Source of the DNA: Anaerofilum faecale
GTDB lineage: Bacteria > Bacillota > Clostridia > Oscillospirales > Ruminococcaceae
Assembly (NCBI GenBank): GCA_019114265.1
Contig: DXFV01000004.1
Location: 1 to 64,000 of the forward strand
Length of the DNA: 64,000 bases
Reading direction: 5' to 3'
Part shown: positions 1 to 7,950 of the stretch, one piece after another
How the letters are laid out: every line of letters begins with the position of its first letter
How positions within the stretch are numbered: position 1 is the stretch's first letter
Notes under the pieces: generated by a model
What the model was told of the DNA's origin: nothing
Database searches by the model: none
The model's input: the letters and a program-made list of their open reading frames with translations, nothing else
Translations under genes and position numbers: made by a program

Positions 1-173
1 ACGCTCTCCACCCCGATGTCGCTGCAATAGCGGCCAATGTCCATGAACACCTCAGCGCCCTTTTTGTGGCCCATCGTGCGCGGCAGGCCCCGCTTTTTGG
101 CCCAGCGGCCGTTGCCGTCCATGATGATGCCCACCGAAAGCCCCTTGGCAAAGTCTTCAGGATGCTGCGGCAT
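1..173 (-). CDS. uppS: Undecaprenyl diphosphate synthase, N-terminal part (runs off window)
   Basis: Only the first 57 or so residues lie in the window; the rest continues beyond base 1. The translation contains MDGNGRWA, the diphosphate-binding motif of cis-prenyltransferases, followed by a basic stretch and a MGHKKGAE segment typical of UppS. The family makes the C55 lipid carrier used for peptidoglycan and teichoic acid synthesis. It is cytosolic and works at the membrane surface. The start ATG follows a GGGAGGAA ribosome site. It lies downstream of pyrH and frr on the same strand, a common bacterial order (pyrH-frr-uppS), which supports the call. Confidence 0.93.
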   Translation of the reverse strand, partial: MPQHPEDFAKGLSVGIIMDGNGRWAKKRGLPRTMGHKKGAEVFMDIGRYCSDIGVES

Positions 174-209
174 AACGTTCCTCCCAGGCGCTGGCGCGCC
201 CTGTATCGC

Positions 210-242
210 AAAAAGTGCCGCGCACCTCCCAGCACACGGCAC
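210..242 (-). terminator. Hairpin with U-run between frr and uppS
   Basis: On the minus strand GTGCCG and CGGCAC pair around a loop and are followed by TTTTT. It sits in the 103-base gap between frr and uppS, so it may partly uncouple uppS from the upstream genes. The stem is short, so it may be leaky. Confidence 0.45.
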
Positions 243-276
243 CTCCCGTTTGTTTGCGGCGATCCATGCGGCCGGC

Positions 277-831
277 TCAGACCGACATGATCTCCTTCTG
301 CTTTTCCTCGACGGCCTTATCCACCAGCTTGCTGTACTTGTCGGTGATCTTCTGGACGTCCTCTTCCATGGTCTTCTGGCTGTCCTCGGTCAGCTCGCCG
401 GCTTTTTTCAGGGCCTTGGCCTTGTCCATGGCCTCGCGGCGGACGTTGCGGATGGCCACCTTGGCCTCCTCGCCCATCTTGGACACGTCCTTGGCCAGCT
501 GGCGGCGGCGCTCCTCGTTGGGCGCGGGGAAGTTCAGCCGGATGGTCTGGCCGTCGTCGATGGGGTTGATGCCCACGTCGCTGGCCTGGATGGCCTTGCT
601 GATGGGGCGCAGCAGGCTGCGGTCCCAGGGGGTGATGGTCAGGGTGCGGGCCTCGCTGACGGCCACCGACGCCACCTGCTGGATGGGGGTGGGCGCGCCG
701 TAGTAGTCCACCGTCACCTTATCCAGCACGGCAGGATTGGCCCGCCCGGCGCGGACGGCTGCAAGCTCCCGCTCCAGATGCTCCACCGAGTTTTTCATCT
801 TGTCCTCGAATACCTTGGTATTGCTGCTCAT
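277..831 (-). CDS. frr: Ribosome recycling factor
   Basis: 184 residues, the normal length for RRF. The protein splits post-termination 70S ribosomes together with EF-G. Characteristic segments are visible: an N-terminal helix with ERELAAVRAGRANP, the VDYYGAPTPIQQ turn at the start of domain II, and the C-terminal triple-helix stretch ending in KEIMSV. It is cytosolic and essential. It lies directly downstream of pyrH (gap about 84 bases) and upstream of uppS, the usual arrangement, and is probably transcribed from the promoter ahead of pyrH. Confidence 0.97.
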   Translation of the reverse strand: MSSNTKVFEDKMKNSVEHLERELAAVRAGRANPAVLDKVTVDYYGAPTPIQQVASVAVSEARTLTITPWDRSLLRPISKAIQASDVGINPIDDGQTIRLNFPAPNEERRRQLAKDVSKMGEEAKVAIRNVRREAMDKAKALKKAGELTEDSQKTMEEDVQKITDKYSKLVDKAVEEKQKEIMSV

Positions 832-915
832 AGTCGTTTATCTCCTGTTCGTTATCGTATCCTGCCGGGCTGGGAGGCCCAGTTTTGACCGTGATAATGT
901 AAGTATACCGTCCGC

Positions 916-1626
916 TCAGCCCTCATAGACCAGGGTGCCCACATTTTCGCCCTGAACGGCCCGGGCGATGTTGTCGGGGTCGGCCAGGTCAAACACCAGG
1001 ATGGGCAGCCGGTTGTCGCGGCAGAGGGTGGCCGCGGTGCCGTCCATGACGGCCAGCTGGTCCTCCAGCACCTTGGAGAAAGTCAGGGTATCGTACTTTT
1101 TGGCGTCGGGGTACTTGTGGGGGTCCTTGTCGTAGACGCCGTCCACCATGGTGGCCTTGAACATCACGTCGGCGGACACCTCCACGGCCCGCAGGGCGGT
1201 GGCGGTGTCGGTGGAGAAGAAGGGGTTGCCGGTGCCGCCCCCAAAGACAGCCACCCGGCCCGCCTCCATGGCGGCCAGGGCGGCCTTGCGGTCGAACACG
1301 GGGGCAACCTTGGGCATCTCGATGGAAGAGAACACCTCGCTGGGCACACCCAGCTGGGCCAGCTTGTCCGAGACGGCCAGGGCGTTCATGACGGTGGCCA
1401 GCATCCCGATCTTGTCGGCCAGGGTGCGCTCCATCCTGCCGCTGGTGCGGCCGCGCCAGAAGTTGCCGCCGCCCACCACGATGCCGATCTCGGCGCCCAT
1501 GTCGTGGGCCGCCTTGATGCCTTTGCAGATCTCGTGGATGGTGGGGGTATCCAGGCCAAAGCCCCTGTCGCCCGAGAGGGCCTCGCCGCTGAGCTTGAGA
1601 AGGATGCGTTTATATTTCGTCTGCAC
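916..1626 (-). CDS. pyrH: UMP kinase
   Basis: 236 residues from a GTG start. The reading frame stays open 67 codons further upstream, but that extension has no homology-like content. The GTG at 1626 is preceded by AGGCGG at good spacing and begins the family-typical sequence YKRILLKLSGEAL. PyrH converts UMP plus ATP to UDP as a hexamer of amino-acid-kinase folds. Visible motifs are KLSGEAL (about 11-17), VVGGGNFWRG (about 50-59) and the FGGGTGNPFFSTD nucleotide-binding loop (about 130-142). It heads the pyrH-frr-uppS cluster. Confidence 0.96.
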   Translation of the reverse strand: MQTKYKRILLKLSGEALSGDRGFGLDTPTIHEICKGIKAAHDMGAEIGIVVGGGNFWRGRTSGRMERTLADKIGMLATVMNALAVSDKLAQLGVPSEVFSSIEMPKVAPVFDRKAALAAMEAGRVAVFGGGTGNPFFSTDTATALRAVEVSADVMFKATMVDGVYDKDPHKYPDAKKYDTLTFSKVLEDQLAVMDGTAATLCRDNRLPILVFDLADPDNIARAVQGENVGTLVYEG

Positions 1627-1744
1627 GATGAACACCGCCTGATCTTTAGTATAGTACCGCCGCGCAAAACGGCCCGGAATGCGCCGGCGCCGCCGCACAG
1701 CCGCCGGCGGTCCTGTCCTCGCAGCTGTGCAATCGTTCTTTCTT

Positions 1745-1773
1745 ATTGTACAATACTTCGTTTGCAAAGTAAA
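1745..1773 (-). promoter_or_regulatory. Sigma-A-type promoter of pyrH-frr-uppS
   Basis: On the minus strand TTTACT and TACAAT are separated by 17 bases, about 120 bases upstream of the pyrH GTG. It lies immediately after the terminator of the preceding operon, as expected for a new transcription unit. Confidence 0.55.
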
Positions 1774-1785
1774 GACAAAACCGCA

Positions 1786-1827
1786 CAAAAATGGCGGCGC
1801 CGCGCACAGAGTGCACAGCGCCGCCAT
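1786..1827 (-). terminator. Strong intrinsic terminator of the Spo0A-like regulator/kinase operon
   Basis: A perfect 10-bp GC-rich stem (ATGGCGGCGC with GCGCCGCCAT), whose loop is itself partly paired, is followed by TTTTT on the minus strand. It lies 24 bases downstream of the kinase stop codon. Confidence 0.85.
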
Positions 1828-1850
1828 CCGGCAGATATAGGAAGCTTTTG

Positions 1851-2678
1851 TCAGGAGAGAGCTGCGGGGGAAGCGTCCGGGAGGGGGATGACGGAAAATT
1901 CAGCCTGCACGCGCTTGGCGCGGTACTGGTTCTGGAGGGCAGGGTCGGTCCCGCGCAGTTCCTGCACGCCCTCCAGCGAAGGCTCCGGCAGGCGGAGCAC
2001 AAACCGCGCTCCCTGCCGCGGCATATTTTCCACCGTGAGCGTTCCGCCCAGGCCGGCGGCCAGCTGACGGCAGATGTAGAGGCCCAGCTTCGCCCCGCCG
2101 TCCCAGCCGCGCATCTCGGGCGCGAACGGGTCGGCCAGGCGCTCGGGAGGAAGCCCCGGGCCCTCGTCCTCCACCACCAGCACCGCCCCGCCGTCCGCCG
2201 GCTTGAGGATGACGGTAATCGCCCCCTGGCGACAGAAGCAGATGGCGTTGCTGAGAAGGTTCAGCAGGATGCGGTCGAAAAAATAGGGGTCTGTCTGCAG
2301 CACGATCGGCTGACGCGGCAGGCGCACGCGCAGCGTCTGGCCGGGCGCAAGGCGGGCGCGCGCCTCCTCGCACAGCTGGCTGCACACATCCGACACACAC
2401 AGCGCTTCCCATCGCGGCTGCAGCGTACCGCTGGAACAGCGGGATACATCCATCAGGTTCATGGAGATCCGCTCCATCTTCTGCACGCTGCGGGCGATGA
2501 ACTGCAGCGGCTGCCCTGCCTGTTTCCGGGCAGGCTCGGAGAGCTGAGAGACAGATTGCCGTTCCAACAGATCGTGCGCAGCCAGAATCACAGCGCACAG
2601 TTCACGCAGGTCATGCGCCGCCGCGGCCGTCGCCATCAGGTACTTTTGCAGTTGCGGGTCTTTGCTGTGTTCCATCAT
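1851..2678 (-). CDS. Soluble sensor histidine kinase without a recognisable sensor domain
   Basis: 275 residues, no transmembrane segment. The N-terminal part has a divergent phospho-acceptor helix (AAAHDLRELCAV, His about 22). The catalytic ATPase domain follows, with an N-box (ILLNLLSNAI, about 137-146), a G1 box (VEDEGPGLP, about 169-177) and a G2 box (GGAKLGLYIC, about 194-203). The last 50 residues are unlike known domains. Its start overlaps the end of the upstream response regulator gene by 68 bases, so the two are almost certainly co-translated partners. The start could equally be the second of two adjacent ATG codons. With no input domain, the stimulus must come from a partner, perhaps the small protein at the head of the operon. 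Confidence 0.85.
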   Translation of the reverse strand: MMEHSKDPQLQKYLMATAAAAHDLRELCAVILAAHDLLERQSVSQLSEPARKQAGQPLQFIARSVQKMERISMNLMDVSRCSSGTLQPRWEALCVSDVCSQLCEEARARLAPGQTLRVRLPRQPIVLQTDPYFFDRILLNLLSNAICFCRQGAITVILKPADGGAVLVVEDEGPGLPPERLADPFAPEMRGWDGGAKLGLYICRQLAAGLGGTLTVENMPRQGARFVLRLPEPSLEGVQELRGTDPALQNQYRAKRVQAEFSVIPLPDASPAALS

Positions 2679-3462
2679 ATTCTCCCCGTTTCAACAATGT
2701 GGGGCACTTTGAATCGGCATATTCGGCCAGCGCCACGATGAAGCGGCGGTTTGGCAGACGCTTGTCCGGCGGCGCGCCGCAGAACGCGCACAGCTCGCGA
2801 TAGGCCGGACTGTTCTGCGCCCAGATCGTGCGAATAAGACGGTACATTGCAGACTCGGCCGCCTTATCCTCGGGATTCGGCTTGCCGTCGGCAGTGACGC
2901 GGGTGCTCATGGCTTTGATGGTGATGCCCGGGCGGCCAAGCAGCAGGCAATTGCGCACACCGGCAAGAAGGTGGCGGTATCCCTCGCACTCGACACGGTC
3001 GGTCATCCGGCGCAGCATTCCCGCCGCACACTGCACCGCGGCGTCCAGCCGCTGCTGCTGTTCGGCGGTGAGGCGGCGGGTGTCTGTATTCCGGCGCAGA
3101 AGCATACGCACGTTGGCCAGCAGATCCTCCATGCTGTATGGCTTAATCATAAAATATTTTGCACCCAAATGCAAGGCTTCCCGCTGGATTGTTTCGTCCA
3201 TACAGGCGCTGGTGACCAGCACCGGCGGCATCGGCTCGGGGCGCGTCCCCATCCACCGCAGCAGCGACAGGCCGTCCGGCGGCGGAATGTTCAGATCCAG
3301 CAGCAGAATATCCACCTGCTCCGTTTCCAGCGCGCGGCGTGCAGCCACACCGTCATGCACCGGCTTCAGCACCTCGAGATCCTGCTGGGTACACAGCACC
3401 TGATATTCCAGCGCTGCCAGATCGAGGTTGTCTTCCACCAGAAGAACGCGCGCTGTCTTCAT
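2611..3462 (-). CDS. Response regulator with a Spo0A-like C-terminal DNA-binding domain
   Basis: 283 residues. The receiver domain occupies about residues 1-122: acidic pair ED at 10-11, phospho-acceptor Asp about 56 in LLLDLNIPPPDG, Thr/Ser in LVTSA, Lys about 107 in MIKPYS. The effector domain (about 155-250) resembles the Spo0A sporulation-factor domain: GYRHLLAGVRNCLLLGRPG near its start, MYRLIRTIWAQ in the middle and KRLPNRRFIVALAEYA at the end match the spacing of GYxYLRxAI, AIRxAIxxxW and PTNxEFIA in Spo0A. The region between is shortened and the recognition helix diverges, so it is probably a paralogue rather than Spo0A itself. A basic low-complexity tail of about 30 residues follows and overlaps the kinase gene. 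It lies 36 bases after a small upstream gene. Confidence 0.75.
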   Translation of the reverse strand: MKTARVLLVEDNLDLAALEYQVLCTQQDLEVLKPVHDGVAARRALETEQVDILLLDLNIPPPDGLSLLRWMGTRPEPMPPVLVTSACMDETIQREALHLGAKYFMIKPYSMEDLLANVRMLLRRNTDTRRLTAEQQQRLDAAVQCAAGMLRRMTDRVECEGYRHLLAGVRNCLLLGRPGITIKAMSTRVTADGKPNPEDKAAESAMYRLIRTIWAQNSPAYRELCAFCGAPPDKRLPNRRFIVALAEYADSKCPTLLKRGEYDGTQQRPATAKVPDGDGRGGA

Positions 3463-3498
3463 TCCGCACCCCTCCGTTGTTTGCGTGTGTTCGCGCCG

Positions 3499-3777
3499 TC
3501 AGATCGCTGCCAGCAGATCGTGCAGGATATCCTGCCAGTTCTCCATCGGCACTGCGTTTTCGTACAAATAGTATACCAGGTCGCGGCATTGCCCGCTGGA
3601 CAGGTGCTGCACCTGTGCCTGTTCCTGCCGGCTGCCCGCCGCCGTGCGGCGGCACAGCTGGAATTCGCCCTTTCCGTCGTGCCAGTACAGCTTGTATTGC
3701 AGCACCGAAGCCTGCTGTATTCGGCCCAATTGGGAAAAGGCCCGTTCCAAAACGATCTCATAACATTCCATTTTCAT
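3499..3777 (-). CDS. Small protein of unknown function heading the Spo0A-like operon (DUF6514-like)
   Basis: 92 residues from the ATG at 3777, which has GGAGGAAGC directly upstream; the frame is open further but without a ribosome site. The sequence (MKMECYEIVLERAF at the start, DLVYYLYENAVPMENWQDIL near the end) is compatible with the small clostridial DUF6514 family, whose role is unknown. There is no signal peptide or membrane segment. It is first in an operon with the Spo0A-like regulator and the soluble kinase, so it may be the missing input or a checkpoint protein. That role is inference only. Confidence 0.6.
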   Translation of the reverse strand: MKMECYEIVLERAFSQLGRIQQASVLQYKLYWHDGKGEFQLCRRTAAGSRQEQAQVQHLSSGQCRDLVYYLYENAVPMENWQDILHDLLAAI

Positions 3778-3873
3778 GCTTCCTCCGCCGGCGTATGGTT
3801 CCCTCCCTGGCTGCTTGTCCGCACTGTCCTCAGCCGCCACACACCTTGAAATTTCTTTCATATTATATGCAAT

Positions 3874-3890
3874 TTGCGCCGGGTGCGCAA
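3874..3890. promoter_or_regulatory. TTGCGC-N5-GCGCAA palindrome upstream of the Spo0A-like operon
   Basis: TTGCGC (3874-3879) and GCGCAA (3885-3890) form a perfect 6-bp dyad in an otherwise AT-rich intergenic stretch upstream of the operon that begins at 3777. A related ATTGCGCATTT sequence follows some 60 bases further on. This could be an operator, possibly for autoregulation. Confidence 0.35.
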
Positions 3891-3996
3891 TATACGAAAT
3901 TCAACGTTTTTCTGATTTCTTCCGTTTTTTTGTGCATATTGCGCATTTTTAATAAAAAACATATACTACTTTATCAAATTTGTCTGATCATGCCGC

Positions 3997-4030
3997 AAAA
4001 AAATCGGCTCCGCCTGCCTGCGAAGCCGAT
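3997..4030 (-). terminator. Intrinsic terminator of the TVP38-like gene
   Basis: On the minus strand ATCGGCT pairs with AGCCGAT, with a GC-rich loop, followed by a run of seven T. It lies 13 bases after the stop codon of the gene ending at 4043. Confidence 0.8.
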
Positions 4031-4042
4031 CGATTTTCCGGT

Positions 4043-4756
4043 TCAGCCGGAGCTTTTTTGTTTTTCCAAATACCGGTAGAGCAGGATGCCCGCCATGCTG
4101 ATGAGGCCGGTGAAGAGAAACACCCCCGCCGCGAACCAGTAGTTCTCGCTGCCCAGCGCACTGCCGCCCACCGTGCTGGTGAGCACCGAGGGAAGCCGCG
4201 CCACCAGCGCGATGAACATCCAGCGGGAAAAACGCATCGGGGTGAGCCCGATGGCCCAGGTCATCAGGTCCTTGGGGGTTCCGGGAATGAAGAAAAGGAT
4301 GAACGCCAGCAGCTCCAGCTTTTCCGGCTGGCTGAAAAACGGCAGGCGTTCGATCTGGCGGCGGGAAAAGAACACCTCCACCGCCCGCATCCCCACCAGG
4401 CGCACGAACCAGAATACGAGGGTGCTGCCGATGGCGGTGCCGAGCACACACAGGATGGTGCCCTCCACTGCGCCGAACGCATACCCGGCTGCGATCTCCA
4501 GCGGTTCGCCGGGAATCATCGCGATGATGATCTGCACCACCACCATCCCCACAAAGGCGAGCTGCCCCCCGACGCCCTTTCCGTCCACCCAGGCGCGGAA
4601 CTTCTCCGGCTCATCGAACAGGCGCAGCAGCGGCGGCCCGATCAGCCACAGCGCCGCCAGCAGCGCGGCGCCCGCACAGACGACCCCCGCCAGCGTGCGG
4701 TATTGACGCCTGCGCGTTTTTTTATCCTGTGAAAACAGATTCCAACAGCGTTTCAT
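4043..4756 (-). CDS. TVP38/TMEM64 (DedA-superfamily) membrane protein
   Basis: 237 residues with about five or six hydrophobic segments. The VTT/SNARE-associated core is clear: IIAMIPGEPLEIAAGYAFG (about 77-95) has the re-entrant GxPLE-type motif, and a second motif FIPGTPKDLMTWAIGL (about 156-171) is the conserved F-PGTPKD element. Family members act as lipid scramblases or transporters in the cytoplasmic membrane; the substrate here is unknown. It is a single-gene unit with its own terminator, divergent from the YtvI-like gene at 4900. Confidence 0.88.
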   Translation of the reverse strand: MKRCWNLFSQDKKTRRRQYRTLAGVVCAGAALLAALWLIGPPLLRLFDEPEKFRAWVDGKGVGGQLAFVGMVVVQIIIAMIPGEPLEIAAGYAFGAVEGTILCVLGTAIGSTLVFWFVRLVGMRAVEVFFSRRQIERLPFFSQPEKLELLAFILFFIPGTPKDLMTWAIGLTPMRFSRWMFIALVARLPSVLTSTVGGSALGSENYWFAAGVFLFTGLISMAGILLYRYLEKQKSSG

Positions 4757-4899
4757 ACCGGTTTCCTTTCCTGTGTTGTGTGTCCTTTGTATGTAATACG
4801 AGTTGAAAAGCCAAAAGGTTTCAGGGAACGAGGAATATTTCGTCCGGCGGATGCCTATGCTGAATCGTAGCCCCCCCGGGGCGGAAAGGAGCGAGGCGC

Positions 4900-5988
4900 A
4901 TGCAGACCGCTCGCATGCAGCGCTTTATCGTGCGCGCTGTGTACTATCTGATCTGGGCCGGTCTGGCCATCGTGTGTCTGCAATGGCTCCTGCCGGCGCT
5001 GGCGCCCTTTGTGGCCGGATTTGCGCTGGCGTTCTGCCTGCGGCCGGCGGTGAAATGGATGCAGCGGCGCTGCGGAGCCAGCCGGCGGGCGCTCTCGATC
5101 ACCGTGATGGCGCTGTTCTACGCCGTGCTGGGGGTGGCGCTGGTCCTGGCGGCGCTGCGCTGTGCACTGTGGGCCCAGCAGGCGCTGGCGGCGCTGCCCG
5201 CCTTCTACCGCACCGCCATCCAGCCCACTTTGCAGGCGGCCCAGCAGGCGCTGCACCGGCTGGCGCAGCAGCTGTCCCCCTCCCTTGCGCCGATGATCCA
5301 GCAGGCGGGGCAGGGGCTGTCCAGCGCGGCCGGGCAGTGGGTGGCGTCCTTTTCCGGGCAGGCGGTGAGCAATCTGGCGCGGGTGCTGCCCGGCTTTTTG
5401 CTGCGGGCCACTTTATGCGTGGTTTCGTCCTTTTTCTTCGCCGCCGACTACGACCGCATCGCCGCCTTCTGCGTGCGCAGGCTGCCGGGGCGCTGGCAGG
5501 CGGCCGTGAAAAAGCTGCACCGCATCAGCGGCCAGACCCTGGCGCGGCTGGCGCGCGCGTACCTCTTGCTGATGGCCATCACCTTTGCGGAGGTGTGGGC
5601 GGGGCTTTGGCTGCTGCGGGTTCCGGGCGCGGCGGGATGGGCGGCTCTCACCGCGCTGGTGGATCTGCTGCCGATCCTGGGCAGCGGGTCGGTGCTGGTG
5701 CCGTGGGCGGTGATCCAGCTGCTGGCCGGGCGCTGGACGATGGGGCTGGGGCTGCTGCTGCTGTTCGGGGTGCTGTCCACCGTGCGGCAGATCCTGGAGC
5801 CGCGGCTGGTGGGCATCCAGCTGGGGCTGCATCCGCTGGCCGCGCTCATCAGCATGTTCGCCGGGCTGGAGCTGTTCGGGTTCTGGGGGCTGGTGCTGTG
5901 CCCGCTCGCCCTCACCGCCGCCGTGCAGCTGTCCCGGGCGGAGACGCTGGCCGACCCGCAAAAGGAGAAAACCCGCCGCATCCCCTGA
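4900..5988 (+). CDS. AI-2E family permease, YtvI-like
   Basis: 362 residues, eight or so membrane segments. Hydrophobic pairs occur near the N-terminus (about 14-50) and around 60-90. A long amphipathic region (about 95-165) follows, then the C-terminal cluster with ALVDLLPILGSGSVLVPW and ILEPRLVGIQLGLHPL, the signature of this superfamily. The name AI-2E is historical. YtvI-type members of this size are common in spore-forming Firmicutes and were annotated as sporulation membrane proteins, with no proven transport substrate. GGAAAGGAG precedes the ATG. It is transcribed divergently from the TVP38-like gene and has no evident operon partner. Confidence 0.8.
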   Translation: MQTARMQRFIVRAVYYLIWAGLAIVCLQWLLPALAPFVAGFALAFCLRPAVKWMQRRCGASRRALSITVMALFYAVLGVALVLAALRCALWAQQALAALPAFYRTAIQPTLQAAQQALHRLAQQLSPSLAPMIQQAGQGLSSAAGQWVASFSGQAVSNLARVLPGFLLRATLCVVSSFFFAADYDRIAAFCVRRLPGRWQAAVKKLHRISGQTLARLARAYLLLMAITFAEVWAGLWLLRVPGAAGWAALTALVDLLPILGSGSVLVPWAVIQLLAGRWTMGLGLLLLFGVLSTVRQILEPRLVGIQLGLHPLAALISMFAGLELFGFWGLVLCPLALTAAVQLSRAETLADPQKEKTRRIP

Positions 5989-6022
5989 CGGACGCGACGG
6001 GCTTTTTGACGGCAAGGAGCAC

Positions 6023-6280
6023 TCAGCCCATCTGCGCCAGTGCTTCGCGCAGCGCGTGGGCGATCTGATCGGGACAGGAGGTGGGGCGGCTTCCGCAGCG
6101 AATGCCTTCCAGACGGGCGATGGCATCCTCGGCGTTCATGCCCTTGAGCAGCGACATGATGCCTTTCAGGTTTCCATTGCAGCCGCCCAGCACAGACACC
6201 TCGGCGATGGTGGCGTCGTCGTTGAGCGTAACGGTGGTGGAGATGGAGCACACTCCACGGTTCTTATGCTGATATGTCAT
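6023..6280 (-). CDS. TSCPD domain protein (TIGR03905 family)
   Basis: 85 residues, matching the stand-alone TIGR03905 type. It contains the conserved VSVLGGCNGNLKGIMSLLKG stretch and a Cys-rich end (GIRCGSRPTSCPDQ), in which TSCPDQ is the diagnostic TSCPD motif. The same domain forms the C-terminus of class II ribonucleotide reductases, but the role of the free-standing protein is unknown. It has its own near-consensus promoter at 6344-6372. Confidence 0.88.
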   Translation of the reverse strand: MTYQHKNRGVCSISTTVTLNDDATIAEVSVLGGCNGNLKGIMSLLKGMNAEDAIARLEGIRCGSRPTSCPDQIAHALREALAQMG

Positions 6281-6343
6281 GCCTTTTCCTCTTTTCTTCT
6301 GCGTACGGATAACGGGCGTCTGTTTGAAGATTTAGTCCTGCTG

Positions 6344-6372
6344 ATTATAGCATATTGCAATTGCATTTTCAA
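6344..6372 (-). promoter_or_regulatory. Near-consensus promoter of the TSCPD gene
   Basis: On the minus strand TTGAAA and TATAAT are separated by 17 bases, about 65 bases upstream of the start codon at 6280. The surrounding sequence is AT-rich. Confidence 0.75.
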
Positions 6373-6423
6373 TCAGACGCGGGGCATCCCGCCATTGTTC
6401 GGCATTTTTCACAGAAGCTGTTC

Positions 6424-7269
6424 TCACAACCCCTTTCGTTTTTGCGCCAGGCGAAGAATGCGTTCGATCTGGCTGTCGCCGGTGCGGCAGGTTCCCAGCG
6501 GGTGCGGGTGGTTGGCGTGGATGCCGTGGAAATCGGTGCCGCCGGTGACGATCAGGTCATATTCCTTTGCCAGCGTGTGCAGCGCCTGCTGGTCCTCGGG
6601 CTTGTTGCGGGGATGGTCGATCTCCACCCCGTCGATGCGCCCGGCGGCGGCCAGCTCCTGCGCCAGCTCCATGCTGCGGTAGACGCTGGGGTGCGCCAGC
6701 ACCACCACCGCCCTCGCCTGCTTCGCCACATCCAGCACGGTGTCCACCGTTTCGTAGGCCGGGTCGTGCAGGACCTTGCCGCCCTTGGAGCCGAACAATT
6801 CCTTGTACAGCTGGTTGTACACGCCGTCGGTGTATCCGAATTCATAGAGCACGCGGATCAGGTGGGTCTTGTAGAGCACGCCGCTGACGCTGGCGGTCTG
6901 CACGGCCAGGTCGCCGTCGAACTGGGCATACATCTCCTGCAATGCGGCCAGGCTCTGGCGGCACACCGCATTGCGGCGGCCCGCCATCAGGGCGCAGAAG
7001 TCCTGCAGGGCCGGACCGTCGTCGGGACAGAAGCACAGCAGATGCACACGGCGTCCGCGCGCGGGGTCGTAGGCGGTGAGCTCGGTGGCGGGGATGAGGT
7101 TCACGCCCTGCTGCACCGGCTGACGCAGCGCGAACCGCACCGACAAGATGGAATCGTGGTCCGACACTGCCAGCCAGCGCAGGCCCGCCCGCGCTGCCAG
7201 CCAGGGCAGACGGGCCGCGGGCAGCGCGCCGTCGGAAAATGTGGAATGGGAATGCAGATCGCCTGGCAT
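6424..7269 (-). CDS. PHP-domain metal-dependent phosphoesterase
   Basis: 281 residues from the ATG at 7269, which follows GGAGGAGC. The frame is open much further upstream, but that part is antisense to the neighbouring plus-strand gene. PHP metal ligands are visible: HSHSTFSDG (about 5-13), VSDHD (about 35-39), a central TELTAYD, AHPSV around 190, and the C-terminal GGTDFHG. The family hydrolyses phosphoester bonds such as 3',5'-nucleotide bisphosphates or short oligonucleotides; the actual substrate is not evident. Probably cytosolic. It diverges from the small gene at 7373. Confidence 0.85.
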   Translation of the reverse strand: MPGDLHSHSTFSDGALPAARLPWLAARAGLRWLAVSDHDSILSVRFALRQPVQQGVNLIPATELTAYDPARGRRVHLLCFCPDDGPALQDFCALMAGRRNAVCRQSLAALQEMYAQFDGDLAVQTASVSGVLYKTHLIRVLYEFGYTDGVYNQLYKELFGSKGGKVLHDPAYETVDTVLDVAKQARAVVVLAHPSVYRSMELAQELAAAGRIDGVEIDHPRNKPEDQQALHTLAKEYDLIVTGGTDFHGIHANHPHPLGTCRTGDSQIERILRLAQKRKGL

Positions 7270-7372
7270 AAGCTCCTCCTTTTTGGGTGTACGGCCCTGT
7301 TTCGGCAAAAACGGCCGCTTTGCTGTGATATACTGCCAATAAATTTGAGAAATATACAGGGGGCGGAATACA

Positions 7373-7735
7373 ATGGAAACGCAACAAACGGTGCGGCTGC
7401 TGAAGGCCCAGCTGCTGGCCACCCGCATCTGCGCGGCGATTCTGGCCGTTCTGACAGGGGCGCTGATTTTGTGGGCCAGGCAGATGTTCACGATGGTGCA
7501 GCGGCTGGACAGCGCGCTGGGGCAGACCGACCTGGCCGCGGTGAGCCGCAACCTGGAACAGCTGGATCTGGCCGGGATGAACGAGGCGCTGGGGCGGCTG
7601 AGCCAGCTGGACATCGACAAGCTGAACAGCGCGCTGGACAGCCTGGGCGAAGCCGCCGGGCAGATGAACGAGGCCGGAGACGCCATCAGCCGCTTTGCCA
7701 ACGGGCTGGCCGAGCTGTTCGGCGGAGCGCAATAA
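7373..7735 (+). CDS. Small membrane-anchored coiled-coil protein, function unknown
   Basis: 120 residues. One hydrophobic segment lies near the N-terminus (about 16-35, ATRICAAILAVLTGALILWA). A heptad-like amphipathic region with repeated Leu follows (DLAAVSRNLEQLDLAGMNEALGRL and similar), probably a coiled coil outside the membrane. The ATG follows a purine-rich GGGGGCGGA. No known family was recognised. It is monocistronic, with a strong terminator at 7898. Confidence 0.7.
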   Translation: METQQTVRLLKAQLLATRICAAILAVLTGALILWARQMFTMVQRLDSALGQTDLAAVSRNLEQLDLAGMNEALGRLSQLDIDKLNSALDSLGEAAGQMNEAGDAISRFANGLAELFGGAQ

Positions 7736-7805
7736 AGCCGGAGGGATATCCCCTTTCCGGCAAGCTGCAAAAGGACGATGGATCTGCGCGATGGGATCGA
7801 TTCGA

Positions 7806-7852
7806 CCTCATCCGCCGCCTGTCGGCGGCACCTTCCCCAGCCAGGGGAAGGC
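7806..7852 (+). repeat. Dispersed palindromic repeat, copy 1
   Basis: Begins CCTCATCCGCC, then a hairpin CCGCCG/CGGCGG, then CACCTTCCCC and a second hairpin CTTCCCC/GGGGAAG. About 20 bases further on comes GGTTTCAACAAAC, which also follows copy 5 near 27229. Related copies are at 22625, 22711, 27026 and 27148. It lies between a gene end and its terminator. Confidence 0.8.
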
Positions 7853-7897
7853 ATTCGACGCACACAAACCTTTACAGGAACACGGTTTCAACAAACT

Positions 7898-7928
7898 GAC
7901 GCCGCCCGGAACTGCGGGCGGCGTCTTT
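7898..7928 (+). terminator. Intrinsic terminator of the small membrane protein gene
   Basis: A perfect 10-bp stem GACGCCGCCC/GGGCGGCGTC with a 7-base loop, followed by TTTT. It sits about 160 bases after the gene, beyond repeat copy 1, and 22 bases before the 3' end of the convergent hydratase gene. Confidence 0.8.
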
Positions 7929-7950
7929 TGCTGTGCGCCAGACCGGAAAA

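Noticed and set aside
7270..7863. N-terminal extension of the PHP gene to 7863
   Set aside because: The extension is antisense to a plus-strand gene with its own ribosome site; the start at 7269 has GGAGGAGC and begins the PHP motif.
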